From contig NZ_VATA01000022.1 of the NCBI RefSeq assembly GCF_005870025.1, positions 37,144-101,143 on the forward strand: a stretch of 64,000 bases of DNA, read 5' to 3'. Below the pieces are notes generated by a model. It saw only the letters and a program-made list of their open reading frames with translations. It ran no database searches and was not told where the DNA came from. The DNA comes from Poseidonocella sp. HB161398 (GTDB lineage: Bacteria; Pseudomonadota; Alphaproteobacteria; Rhodobacterales; Rhodobacteraceae). Shown here piece by piece: positions 17,833-25,941 of the stretch. How positions within the stretch are numbered: position 1 is the stretch's first letter; the number at the start of each line of letters is the position of its first letter. The translations under genes and the position numbers were made by a program.

Positions 17833-19238
17833 GCCGGACGGCACAGCGCCCTGCCGGCCACGGCCGGCGGGGTCCTCGCAATCGAGGCACGGGGCGGCAC
17901 ATTTGCACCGCCCGGGCCTTCGACCCGCGCCACCGATCCGAGTACCGCGAGTGCGCGGCACCGGCGGCAATGCAGGACAGATCGCCGTCCACAGGGCGCG
18001 AACCGGGCCCGCCGCGATGGACGGTCCTCCGGACCGGTCAAGCTGACGGCTCCGCGAGCCGTTCGAAATGGACCCTCTTGCGGCCGGACCCCTGTCCTTC
18101 CTGCGGATGGTCCGCCGCTGCACGTTCTTCAGATTGACGAGCGGATCCCGGCGCTCGGGGCCATCCCCGACACCACAGCAGCCCCCCGGATGTCCGTGAC
18201 AGCTGGCTCGTCGCCGGGCTTCGGGCCGCTCCCGGCGCGGGCAGAGGCCCCGCCCCGTCAGCTTGCATCCCCGGCGGCTGGAGAGCCCGCGCTATCGGCA
18301 GTAGCAGACGCAGCGGCAGCGGCAGCGGCAGCGGCAGCGGCAGCTCCGCCTCTCTCGCTGGGCCCGCTGCGGCAAGGCCCAATTCGCAAGCGCGATCCCG
18401 GACCCCTGGCGCCCTGCCAGCCGCCCGAGCGGGGCAATCGGGGCTTCATGCTCGGCCATCAGCTCCGCCACCGCCACGTCGCCCTCACTGACCTCTGCTG
18501 CGTCCATCCAGATGCGGATCACGTTGCGCAACAGGTCTTGGCGGCGGCTGAGCGCGTGGAGCGTCTTGTCGCCAAGATGCCCGGCGAGGACGTGGCGCTC
18601 GAACGCGGTGCCGTGGCTTCGGTGGCGTCCGGGGATGGGCTTTCTTCCTCTGAACGCCCGCGCGGGGCAGTTCAACCGGTCTGTCTGGTCCGCCTGCAGG
18701 GGCGCGCCAGGGCGAGCGGCGCGCCGCCAAGACACGCGGCATCCCCTAGCGCCTGGCCATCGGCCTTGTCCACCTGAGAGCCCGCCTCATGACCGACACC
18801 GCCGCATGCTGGCGCGCAGTCCGGCGCGTTGCCAAAGCTGCGCGGCTGGCCCGACCGGATTTCGACACTGCCTATGCCGGCCAGCCAGACGCGGCCGGGC
18901 CCGGCGGCCCCGAGAGCCGGCCCGCGAGGTCGGGCGCCTGCGAGCGATCCCCGGGACCGCCTGCCCGGCACTGCTCCGGGACGCCGTTGCAAAACTGTCA
19001 GCAAGCCCTGCGGCAACGGCCGGGCACCGGAACCGCCAAGGCAATGTCCCGGCGGGCAGCAGCCGCGCCGCGGCTCCCGCAGGCGGAAGAGCTCCGCTTC
19101 ACTGCCTGGCGGGATGTTGTCCGGCAGCAGGCCGCGGGCGATCGGGCCCTCCCGGCGATAGGCGGCGGCAGGAACGGGCCACGGCGCCCCGGGTCCCGGG
19201 GGCGTCAACGCGGGCCCGCCCAGCGCCGGTGGCGGCCG
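17833..19238. other. 1.4-kb stretch without a convincing gene
   Basis: Between gabD and the globin gene no reading frame has a recognisable product, a good start and continuous codon bias together. Short frames on both strands exist as expected at this GC content. One minus-strand piece, roughly 18400-18640, reads like real protein for about 70 residues (for example LSRRQDLLRNVIRIWMDAAE and GDVAVAELMAEHEAPIAPL) and could be a gene remnant; its upstream part loses coding character and its downstream end runs into a CAGCGG hexanucleotide repeat. No terminal inverted repeats or tRNA were found. Decayed DNA at an old insertion or deletion site is the best reading. Confidence 0.5.
18311..18344. 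repeat. CAGCGG hexanucleotide microsatellite (about 5.7 units)
   Basis: Five perfect tandem CAGCGG units followed by a partial one (CAGC). It lies in the gene-poor 17.8-19.2 kb stretch at the end of the possible gene remnant. Such hexamer runs can vary in copy number by slippage without changing a reading frame. Confidence 0.9.
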
Positions 19239-19667
19239 TCACGGACCTTCCGCGCCCCGCGGGGGATAGGCGGCCATGATCATCTCGCTGCTGAGATCGG
19301 CATAGGCGCTTAGCCAGGCCCCGCGCACGTCCGGGGTGAACTCCTCGCCCAGATGGACCGAGAGCGCATGCACCAGCGCGGCGCCCACCGGCTGGTAGTC
19401 GGCCGGGGTCACGCCATAGGCGACATGGCGCCGGGCCATCGCCCGCACCGAGGGCATCAGCTCGTCGAGATCGTGCAGGCTCTCGACCACGGCGCAGAGC
19501 GTGGTCATCAGCTTCGCCCCCTGCGCCCGGAGATTGCCGCGGAAATAGGGCCGGACATGCGGCGCGATCTCGAAGAGCCGTTCGTAGAACAGCCCGGCCG
19601 CGGCCTCCGCCTGCGGCAGCACCTTGCCAAAGCTGGCCTGGACCAGCTCCACCTCCTGCGGCGTCAT
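19239..19667 (-). CDS. Single-domain bacterial hemoglobin (Vitreoscilla VHb-like)
   Basis: A 142-residue globin that would bind oxygen or detoxify nitric oxide in the cytoplasm. It begins MTPQEVELVQASFGKVLPQ and shows the globin helices in order: FYERLFEIAPHVRPYFRG (B-C helix with the CD Phe), Gln49 at the distal E7 position as in VHb, and the proximal His81 in MARRHVAYGV (F8). Length and the E7 Gln place it with VHb and the globin domain of flavohemoglobins; there is no reductase domain, so an external reductase is needed. GGGAGG precedes the ATG. It lies 51 bases downstream of the MORN gene on the same strand and may be cotranscribed. Confidence 0.9.
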   Translation of the reverse strand: MTPQEVELVQASFGKVLPQAEAAAGLFYERLFEIAPHVRPYFRGNLRAQGAKLMTTLCAVVESLHDLDELMPSVRAMARRHVAYGVTPADYQPVGAALVHALSVHLGEEFTPDVRGAWLSAYADLSSEMIMAAYPPRGAEGP

Positions 19668-19718
19668 CCTGCAACCTCCCTCTGCGCTCCGGCGTGGCGG
19701 AGCTTGCGGGGGGCGGGG

Positions 19719-21188
19719 TTAATTCGGCGCTAAACCCGGCTCGGCTTCGCCGCCTTCCGGGGCGGCGGCATCGGAGACGAGATTGTCGTTCTTCCATTCG
19801 CCTTTGAGCACCGTGCCGTCGGCATAGGTCAGCACGCCCTGCCCCGTGCGTCGCCCCTCGTCGAAGCCGCCCTCGTAGCTGTCGCCGCTCTCGAAGACGA
19901 CCTTGCCCTGGCCGTGCTGCCGCCCCGCCTTGAAGCCGCCGGTATAGACCAGCTGCTCCGGCATGGTCAGCACGCCCTCGCCCTCGAAGACATCGTCATG
20001 GAAGCCGCCCTCGTAGGTCGCGCCCGAGGCGAAGGTGGCCTTGCCCTGGCCCTCGCGCAGGCCCGCGAGCCAGTCGCCCTCGTAGCTGTAGCCGCCGGGC
20101 AGGACCAGCTTGCCCTTGCCCTCGTAGCGGCCCTCGTGGAAGCCGCCCTCGTAGACCGCGCCCGAGCGCAGGATGCTCTTGCCCTGGCCCTCCATGATGC
20201 CCTGGCGGAAGTCGCCCTCGTAGACATCGCCATTGGCGAAGGCCACCTGGCCGGGCCCGTCGGGCTGGCCGGCCTTGAACTGGCCGCGATGGACGGTGCC
20301 GTCGGTATAGGTCAGCACGCCCTCGCCCTCGAACTGGCCGTCGGCCCATTCGCCCTCGTAACGGTAGCCGTCGGCGCCGGTGAAGGTGCCGCGGCCGGAG
20401 ATCACGTCATCGGCATAGGTGCCCTCGAAGCGCTCGCCGGTGGCGTATTCGGTGATCCCGGGACCCGAGCGGCGGCCCATCGCCAGGCTGCCGCGGTAGA
20501 CGTCGCCGTTGACATAGGTCACCACGCCCTCGCCCGAGAGCTGGTCCGCGACCCACTGGCCCTCGAAGCTCGACCCGTCCGACAGCGTCAGCTTGCCCGG
20601 GCCGGAGCGCTGGTCCATCGCCATGGCGCCCTCGTAGACCGAGCCGTCGGGCATCGTCACCCTGGCCTGGCCCGAGCGGCGGCCGCCGTCCCAGCCGCCC
20701 TCGTAGAGATAGCCGTCGGGCATCCGCAGCGTGCCTTCGCCATCGGCCAGGTCGTCCTGGAAGCCGCCCTTGTAGACCGAGCCGTCGGGATAGGTCCGCG
20801 TGCCCTGGCCGCTCATCTTGCCGTCTGCCCAGGTGCCGATCATCACCGAGCCGTCGGGCAGGGTCAGCTGGCCCTCGCCCTGCGGCTGGCCCGCCACGAA
20901 GGCGCCCTCGTAGACCGAGCCGTTGACCAGCTGCGCGCGGCCCTGACCCTCCTGCTTCCCGGCCACCCAGTCGCCGGTATAGCGGTAGCCCGAAGGCAGG
21001 CTGTAGCTGCCGAAGCCCTCGGGCAGGCCGGCCTCCATCGCGCCCTCGTAGACGCCGCCATTGGAGAACTGGACGGTGACCGGGCCCTCTTCGGCCGTGA
21101 CGGCAAGGCCGGCGCCGACGGCAAGCATGGCCGAGAGAAGCGCGGTCCGGAGCTTCGGAGACATGGGGCGGCACCTTCGTTCGTTCAT
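19719..21188 (-). CDS. Exported MORN-repeat protein
   Basis: A 489-residue protein made almost entirely of 23-residue MORN repeats: 18 full copies of the pattern G-x-x-Y-x-G-x-(F/W)-x-x-G-x-x-x-G-x-G-x-x-x-x-x-(D/N) and a partial nineteenth. They are preceded by a signal peptide (MSPKLRTALLSAMLAVGAGLAVTA), so the protein is periplasmic or surface-exposed. MORN arrays form long beta-hairpin ribbons that bind lipid or act as scaffolds. The start at 21188 (MNERRC) has AGGA five bases upstream; ATG at 21164 (MSPKLR) would give a neater signal peptide. The C-terminal tail is short and acidic. Function unknown. Confidence 0.86.
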   Translation of the reverse strand: MNERRCRPMSPKLRTALLSAMLAVGAGLAVTAEEGPVTVQFSNGGVYEGAMEAGLPEGFGSYSLPSGYRYTGDWVAGKQEGQGRAQLVNGSVYEGAFVAGQPQGEGQLTLPDGSVMIGTWADGKMSGQGTRTYPDGSVYKGGFQDDLADGEGTLRMPDGYLYEGGWDGGRRSGQARVTMPDGSVYEGAMAMDQRSGPGKLTLSDGSSFEGQWVADQLSGEGVVTYVNGDVYRGSLAMGRRSGPGITEYATGERFEGTYADDVISGRGTFTGADGYRYEGEWADGQFEGEGVLTYTDGTVHRGQFKAGQPDGPGQVAFANGDVYEGDFRQGIMEGQGKSILRSGAVYEGGFHEGRYEGKGKLVLPGGYSYEGDWLAGLREGQGKATFASGATYEGGFHDDVFEGEGVLTMPEQLVYTGGFKAGRQHGQGKVVFESGDSYEGGFDEGRRTGQGVLTYADGTVLKGEWKNDNLVSDAAAPEGGEAEPGLAPN

Positions 21189-21281
21189 GGCAATCCTGAG
21201 CGTTTGTATGGGAATTGGCGCCGCCAAGTCCAACCCTGTTTGGCGAGGATGCGCGGGCGGGCGCTTGCGTCGCGGGTATAT

Positions 21282-21318
21282 CTGACCTAAGTCAGGGAAA
21301 ATGTCTGACCGGAGTCAG
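21282..21318. promoter_or_regulatory. Two tandem CTGAC-N4-GTCAG palindromes, likely operator of the MarR-GNAT gene
   Basis: CTGACctaaGTCAG at 21282-21295 and CTGACcggaGTCAG at 21305-21318 are two copies of the same 14-base palindrome, 23 bases centre to centre (about two helical turns). The second overlaps the ribosome site and ends six bases before the ATG at 21324. This geometry fits two dimers of a winged-helix regulator repressing its own gene, and the adjacent product has a MarR domain. Binding is inferred. Confidence 0.65.
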
Positions 21319-21323
21319 GAATC

Positions 21324-22199
21324 ATGCCGCTCGATCCCGTTGCCCGCTTCCGCCGCTTCGCCCGTGCCGTCACGGCCGAGCTCGGCGCGCTCGACCAGTC
21401 CTTCCTCGGCCGAGGCCGCCCGCTGGGCGCGGCGCGGGTGCTGAACGCCATCGGCCGCGGCCAGTCCGACCTGGCGGCGATCCGCGCGCATCTGGGCCTC
21501 GATTCGGGGCTGGCCAGCCGGCTGCTGCGCGCGCTGGAGGACGAGGGCCTGGTCGAGACCGTCCGCCATCCCGGGGACGGCCGGCGGCGCATCCTGCGCC
21601 TGACCGCGGACGGGGCGGCGGAGTATGCCGCCTACGAGAAGCTCTCGGACGACCGCGCGGCAAAGCTGCTTGGCGGGCAGGCCGATGCCGGGGCGCTGCT
21701 CGACGCGATGGACCGGATCGCGCTGGCGCTGGGGCGGCAGCATGTCGAGATCGCCGAGGCCGATCCCCGCAGCGCCCCGGCGCTGCACTGCCTCGGGGAA
21801 TACTATGCCGAGCTCGGCCGCCGTTTCGCCCAGGGCTTCGACGTCAGTCTCTCGCGCGATCCGCAGGCGGCGGACATGGTGCCGCCGAAGGGCAGCTTCC
21901 TGCTGGCCTATTCCGACGGGCTGCCCGCGGGCTGCGTCGGCATCAAGGGGGCGGGCGACGGCACGGCGGAGATCAAGCGGCTCTGGGTCGATCCGCTGAC
22001 CCGCGGCCACGGGCTGGCGCGGCGGCTGATGACCGCCTCCGAAGACCGCGCGCGCGAGCTGGGCATCCGAGTGCTGCGGCTCGACACCAACAGCGCCCTG
22101 CCCGAGGCGGTGGCGCTCTACCGCCGCACCGGCTGGACGGAGATCCCGCGCTTCAACGACGACCCCTATCCCGATCTCTTCTTCGAGAAGGCGCTCTGA
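21324..22199 (+). CDS. MarR-GNAT fusion: winged-helix regulator with N-acetyltransferase domain
   Basis: A 291-residue two-domain protein. Residues 1-140 are a MarR-type winged helix: DLAAIRAHLGLDSGLASRLLRALEDEGLVE is the recognition region and HPGDGRRRILRLT the wing. Residues 150-291 are a GNAT domain with the acetyl-CoA loop WVDPLTRGHGLARRLM and the closing LYRRTGWTEIPRFN. Fusions of this kind are known but their substrates are not; the fusion could let acetyl-CoA or an acetylated ligand control transcription. Two identical palindromes lie directly upstream and probably form an autoregulatory operator. Transcribed divergently from the MORN gene, with a 135-base gap. Confidence 0.88.
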   Translation: MPLDPVARFRRFARAVTAELGALDQSFLGRGRPLGAARVLNAIGRGQSDLAAIRAHLGLDSGLASRLLRALEDEGLVETVRHPGDGRRRILRLTADGAAEYAAYEKLSDDRAAKLLGGQADAGALLDAMDRIALALGRQHVEIAEADPRSAPALHCLGEYYAELGRRFAQGFDVSLSRDPQAADMVPPKGSFLLAYSDGLPAGCVGIKGAGDGTAEIKRLWVDPLTRGHGLARRLMTASEDRARELGIRVLRLDTNSALPEAVALYRRTGWTEIPRFNDDPYPDLFFEKAL

Positions 22200-22313
22200 C
22201 GCGGCCGGATGCGGCGGTCGATGCATGACCGCCGGACCGTCCGGACCGCCGCCGGGGCTGCGGGGCTTGCGCGGAGGCATCCCGGCCGCCATCCTCGGCA
22301 AGGGAGGACGGAG

Positions 22314-22841
22314 ATGAGGGTTCTCGCGGGATACGCCACGCAGGAAGGCCATACCGCCGAGATCGCCCGGCGCGTCGCCGCGCAGATCGCGGCAGCCGGG
22401 CACGCGGCGGATCTGCTGCCGCTCCGCAAGGCGATCCGCCGGGCGCCCTCGGATTACGACCGGGCGATCCTGGCCGCGCCGGTCCATCTGGGGCGCTACC
22501 ACCGCGACCTCCGGCGCTATGCGGCGCGCCACGCCGATACCCTGGCGCAGATGCCGGTCCTCTTCCTCTCGGTCTCGCTCTCCGCCGCCGGGCAGGATGC
22601 CGGCGACTGGCAGGGGCTCGGGCGGGTCCTCGACGGCCTCGCCGCCGCGACCGGCTGGCGGCCCGCCCGCGTGGAGCAGGTGGCGGGCGCCTACCGTCCC
22701 GAGCGCTACGGCTGGCTGGCCCGCCCGGCGATGCGCCGGGTGCTCGCCGCCCGCGATCCCGGCGCCGATCCGCGCAAGGTGCATGTCTATACCGACTGGG
22801 CGGCGCTGGAGCGCGCGGTGGAACGCTTTCTCGCGGGCTGA
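22314..22841 (+). CDS. Flavodoxin-fold protein, HemG-type protoporphyrinogen oxidase-like
   Basis: A 175-residue FMN-binding protein. It opens with the flavodoxin phosphate loop YATQEGHTAEIARRVA and continues with ILAAPVHLGRYHRDL and VLFLSVSLSAAGQDAG. The end, RKVHVYTDWAALERAVERF, matches the C-terminal signature of E. coli HemG, and the length (HemG 181) agrees. HemG oxidises protoporphyrinogen IX to protoporphyrin IX using quinone. Most alphaproteobacteria use HemJ instead, so this may be a HemG paralogue with another role or an alternative enzyme. ATG at 22314 follows an AGGGAGGACGGAG site. It is 114 bases downstream of the MarR-GNAT gene. Confidence 0.75.
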   Translation: MRVLAGYATQEGHTAEIARRVAAQIAAAGHAADLLPLRKAIRRAPSDYDRAILAAPVHLGRYHRDLRRYAARHADTLAQMPVLFLSVSLSAAGQDAGDWQGLGRVLDGLAAATGWRPARVEQVAGAYRPERYGWLARPAMRRVLAARDPGADPRKVHVYTDWAALERAVERFLAG

Positions 22842-22973
22842 ACCGCTCCGCAGGGCGGCCAAAGCCCGGGCAAATCCCGCCATGCGCCGCCAGGGCGCGG
22901 CCGGGCGGGCAAAGCGGGGCTTTCCCTCTCGCCCGACCCTGCTAAGAGGGGACGAGATCCTGGAGACCCGACC

Positions 22974-24635
22974 ATGACCGCATCCTTCCGCCTGACCCTG
23001 GCCCAGCTGAACCCCACGCTCGGCGACCTCAAGGGCAATGCCGCCAAGGCGCGCGCCGCCTGGGAAGAGGCGAAAGCCGCCGGGTCGCAGATGATCGCCT
23101 TCACCGAGATGTTCATCACCGGCTACCAGGCCCAGGACCTGATACGGCGCCGGTCCTTCGTCGCCGCCGCCGAGGAGGAGATCCGCAAGCTGGCGGCCGA
23201 CTGCGCGGACGGGCCCGCGATCGGCATCGGCGGTCCCTGGCGCGGCGAGGACGGGCTCTACAACGCGTTCTGGATCCTCGAGGGCGGCAAGGTGACGGCG
23301 CGGGTGCTGAAGCACTGCCTGCCCAATAACGACGTCTTCGACGAGATGCGGCTCTACAAGCGCGGCCCGCTGCACGGCCCCTATGCGATCGGCCCGCTGC
23401 GCATCGGCTCGCCGATCTGCGAGGACAGCTGGTATCCCGATGTCGCCGAAGCGCAGGCCGAGAGCGGCGCGCAGATCCTGCTGGTGCCGAACGGCTCGCC
23501 CTATCACCGCGGCAAGCAGTCCGAGCGGATCGGCATCATGGTCGCCCGCGTGGTCGAGACCGGCCTGCCGCTGGTCTATCTCAACATGGTCGGCGGCCAG
23601 GACGACCAGGTCTTCGACGGCGGCAGCTTCGTGCTGAACCCCGGCGGCCACCTGATGGCGCAGCTGCCGGTCTTCGACGAGGCGGTGGCGCATGTCGATT
23701 TCGAGGAGACCCCGGAGGGCTGGCGCGCGAAGAAGACCAGGCTCGCCACCCATCCCGACACCTGGGAGCAGGATTACCGCGTGATGGTCGAGGGGCTGCG
23801 CGACTACCTGTCGAAAACCGGCTTCTCGAAGGTGCTGCTCGGCCTCTCGGGCGGGATCGACTCGGCGCTGGTCGCGGTGATCGCCGCCGACGCGATCGGG
23901 CCCGGGAACGTGCATTGCGTCATGCTGCCGTCGGAATACACCTCCGCCCATTCGCTGGAGGATGCCGCCGAGGTGGCCAAGCGGCTCGGCACGCGGATCG
24001 ACACGCTGCCGATCGCCGGTCCGAAGCACGCAGTCGAGGAGGTTCTGGCGCCGCTCTTCGAGGGCCGCGCCCCCGACATCACCGAGGAGAACATCCAGTC
24101 GCGCCTGCGCGGGCTCCTCTTGATGGCGCTGTCGAACAAGTTCGGCGAGATGCTCCTGACCACCGGGAACAAGTCCGAGGTCGCGGTCGGCTATGCCACG
24201 ATCTACGGCGACATGAACGGCGGCTACAACCCGATCAAGGACCTATACAAGACCCGCGTCTTCGAGACCTGCCGCTGGCGCAACGCCAACTGGCGCGAGT
24301 GGATGAAAGCCCCCGAGGGCGAGGTGATCCCGGTCCGCGTGATCGACAAGCCGCCCTCCGCCGAGCTGCGCCCCGACCAGAAGGACGAGGACAGCCTGCC
24401 GCCCTACGAGGTGCTCGACGCGATCCTCGAAGGGCTGGTCGATGACGAGAAATCGGTCGACGAGCTGGTGGCCGCGGGCTTCGACCGGGAGACCGTCCGG
24501 CGGGTGGAGCACCTGATCTTCATCAGCGAGTACAAGCGCTTCCAGGCAGCCCCAGGCGCCCGCCTGACCAAGCGCGCCTTCTGGCTCGACCGCCGCTATC
24601 CGATCGCCAACCGCTGGCGCGACACCACGTCCTGA
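22974..24635 (+). CDS. nadE: Glutamine-dependent NAD+ synthetase
   Basis: NadE makes NAD+ from nicotinate adenine dinucleotide with ATP and glutamine, the last step of NAD synthesis. The 553-residue protein fuses an N-terminal nitrilase-type glutaminase domain (about 1-270; catalytic Glu45 in FTEMF, Lys in LKHCLPN, Cys in PICEDSWYPD) to a C-terminal synthetase domain with the PP-loop LGLSGGIDSALVA, then TTGNKSEVAVGYATIYGDMNGG. Starts at the ATG at 22974 after GGAGACCCGACC. It is followed by a short tandem repeat rather than by a clear terminator. Confidence 0.95.
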   Translation: MTASFRLTLAQLNPTLGDLKGNAAKARAAWEEAKAAGSQMIAFTEMFITGYQAQDLIRRRSFVAAAEEEIRKLAADCADGPAIGIGGPWRGEDGLYNAFWILEGGKVTARVLKHCLPNNDVFDEMRLYKRGPLHGPYAIGPLRIGSPICEDSWYPDVAEAQAESGAQILLVPNGSPYHRGKQSERIGIMVARVVETGLPLVYLNMVGGQDDQVFDGGSFVLNPGGHLMAQLPVFDEAVAHVDFEETPEGWRAKKTRLATHPDTWEQDYRVMVEGLRDYLSKTGFSKVLLGLSGGIDSALVAVIAADAIGPGNVHCVMLPSEYTSAHSLEDAAEVAKRLGTRIDTLPIAGPKHAVEEVLAPLFEGRAPDITEENIQSRLRGLLLMALSNKFGEMLLTTGNKSEVAVGYATIYGDMNGGYNPIKDLYKTRVFETCRWRNANWREWMKAPEGEVIPVRVIDKPPSAELRPDQKDEDSLPPYEVLDAILEGLVDDEKSVDELVAAGFDRETVRRVEHLIFISEYKRFQAAPGARLTKRAFWLDRRYPIANRWRDTTS

Positions 24636-24695
24636 GCGCGGCTGCGCGGCCCCCGCGGCCGCGCCCTCCGCTCCGCCTGCGCGGCCGGGCACGGG

Positions 24696-24768
24696 CTGTC
24701 CTGCAACCTCCGGTCACGAGCTGTCCTGCAACCTCCGGTCACGAGCTGTCCTGCAACCTCCGGTCACG
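24696..24768. repeat. 25-bp tandem repeat, three copies
   Basis: The unit CTGTCCTGCAACCTCCGGTC followed by ACGAG repeats at 24696, 24721 and 24746 with no mismatch until the third copy ends in ACGGT. The five bases before the first copy (ACGGG) suggest an eroded edge. It lies 61 bases after the nadE stop. Immediately to its right base composition falls sharply in G+C. Confidence 0.9.
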
Positions 24769-24970
24769 GTGGTTTCAAAACACTCGCCTTCTGAAGTAAA
24801 ATGTGCGATTTTCCTCTACATTCTTAAATGAAAAGCCATAGCAAAAAGGTCATGAGGAAAATGTCACACGGAATTCTTCATTCAGATTAGACGCGGAGAT
24901 CCTCACTTGAGCCTGTCATGTGAGGTATCTATTTACTGTTCGACTCGCAAATTTGAACAAGGTGGCTGCT
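24769..24970. other. AT-rich intergenic segment
   Basis: About 200 bases of clearly lower G+C than the surroundings, without a gene. It contains TTCCTCTACATTCTTAAATG and similar AT-rich runs that could include a promoter for the small gene at 24971. The compositional step coincides with the end of the tandem repeat. Confidence 0.5.
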
Positions 24971-25165
24971 ATGCGGGGACCTGTTGACAGACGCACCCTG
25001 AGCCCCGAGACGGCCCTGCTTGTCGAGGAAATCCTCCAGGCAATGGAAGTGCTGACCTCGGCCGAGCTCCAGGGCGACGAACTCGCGCAGCGCCGCGCGG
25101 AGCGCACCTATCGCAGCCTGATGCGGAAGCTGCGGCAGCGCGCGGCCTGCCAGGGGCATTCCTGA
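24971..25165 (+). CDS. Small hypothetical protein (64 residues)
   Basis: The frame from the ATG at 24971 encodes a 64-residue, probably all-helical, highly charged protein (ETALLVEEILQAMEVLTSAE in the middle, an Arg-rich end). An AAGGTGG site lies five bases upstream of the ATG, and codon choice matches neighbouring genes, whereas the 200 bases before it are AT-rich. An earlier in-frame ATG at 24920 would add residues coded by that AT-rich DNA and is less likely. No family was recognised. It stands alone between nadE and a convergent kinase gene. Confidence 0.55.
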   Translation: MRGPVDRRTLSPETALLVEEILQAMEVLTSAELQGDELAQRRAERTYRSLMRKLRQRAACQGHS

Positions 25166-25222
25166 CGCGCACCGGGGCGCGGTCAATAGGGAACCGGAAT
25201 CTCCCGGGAACGGAACGCGCGC

Positions 25223-25864
25223 TCAGGGCGCCGGGCCCACCACCCAGTCGGCCGCACGGCTGTGGCGGCGGACGGTCTCGCCATTGGGCAGGTCGTTCCC
25301 GCGGATGCGGCGCGCCGCCTCCTCCGGCGGGATCCCGTGCCGGACCTCCCAGCGCCGCAGCAGCCTCCGCTCCAGCTCCGCCGCCTCGACCTCGAGGAAC
25401 ACCGTTGCGTCGAAATGCCGGGCGAGCCGGTCCCAGGGCGCCAGATCGAGCAGCAGGTAGTTGCCCTCGACCACGAGGATCTCCGTCTCCTGCCCGACGA
25501 TCCGCGCCCCGGCCCTCGAGATCTCCAGATCCCGGTCGAAGACGGGAATGGCGATCTCGGGCTCGGCATTGGCGCGCAGCCGCGCCAGAAGATGGTCGAA
25601 CCCGGCGACGTCGAAGGTCGCCGGCGCGCCCTTGCGCGGCCGCAGCCCGCGCGCCTCGAGCACCGCGTCGTCATAGTGGAACCCGTCCATCGGCACCACT
25701 TCGGCCCGGCCGGGGCTCCCGGCATTCAGCCCCTCTGCGAGGAAGCACGCCAGGCGCGACTTGCCAGAGCCGGGCGCGCCCGCGACGGCGATCAGGCGGC
25801 GCGCGCCGCGGGGAAGCTCGGCCAGGCGGGCCAGGCAGGCCTCGCGCGGGATGGGGTCGGTCAC
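25223..25864 (-). CDS. P-loop kinase of the uridine/pantothenate kinase-like family (FrcK/YggC-like)
   Basis: A 213-residue nucleotide-binding kinase. Walker A is AGAPGSGKSRLACFLAE, followed by VVPMDGFHYDDAVLE (substrate-binding DGFH as in pantothenate/uridine kinase-like proteins), ILVVEGNYLLLD (Walker B) and RRWEVRHGIPPEEA with the lid arginines. Family members phosphorylate sugars, nucleosides or pantothenate; the related FrcK accompanies fructose ABC transport, but no sugar transporter adjoins. GTG at 25864 has a GAGGAG site. Substrate not predictable. Confidence 0.8.
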   Translation of the reverse strand: MTDPIPREACLARLAELPRGARRLIAVAGAPGSGKSRLACFLAEGLNAGSPGRAEVVPMDGFHYDDAVLEARGLRPRKGAPATFDVAGFDHLLARLRANAEPEIAIPVFDRDLEISRAGARIVGQETEILVVEGNYLLLDLAPWDRLARHFDATVFLEVEAAELERRLLRRWEVRHGIPPEEAARRIRGNDLPNGETVRRHSRAADWVVGPAP

Positions 25865-25941
25865 GGGCCGCGGCTCCTCGTCAGGTCAGTCCTGCCGCAG
25901 AGTGGCCGCCCGGGCGGCCGCCCGCAACCCGCCGCGTGGTC

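Noticed and set aside
18190..18777. A plus-strand gene across the hexanucleotide repeat
   Set aside because: The product is low complexity (Ala run) with no ribosome site and poor codon bias.
19655..24768. A shared 13-mer between the globin ribosome-site region and the 25-bp tandem repeat
   Set aside because: It contains a Shine-Dalgarno-like GGAGG and GC-rich bases that recur by chance; no second similarity extends it.
24696..24768. The tandem repeat as a CRISPR array
   Set aside because: Units are adjacent with no spacers and there is no cas gene in the window.
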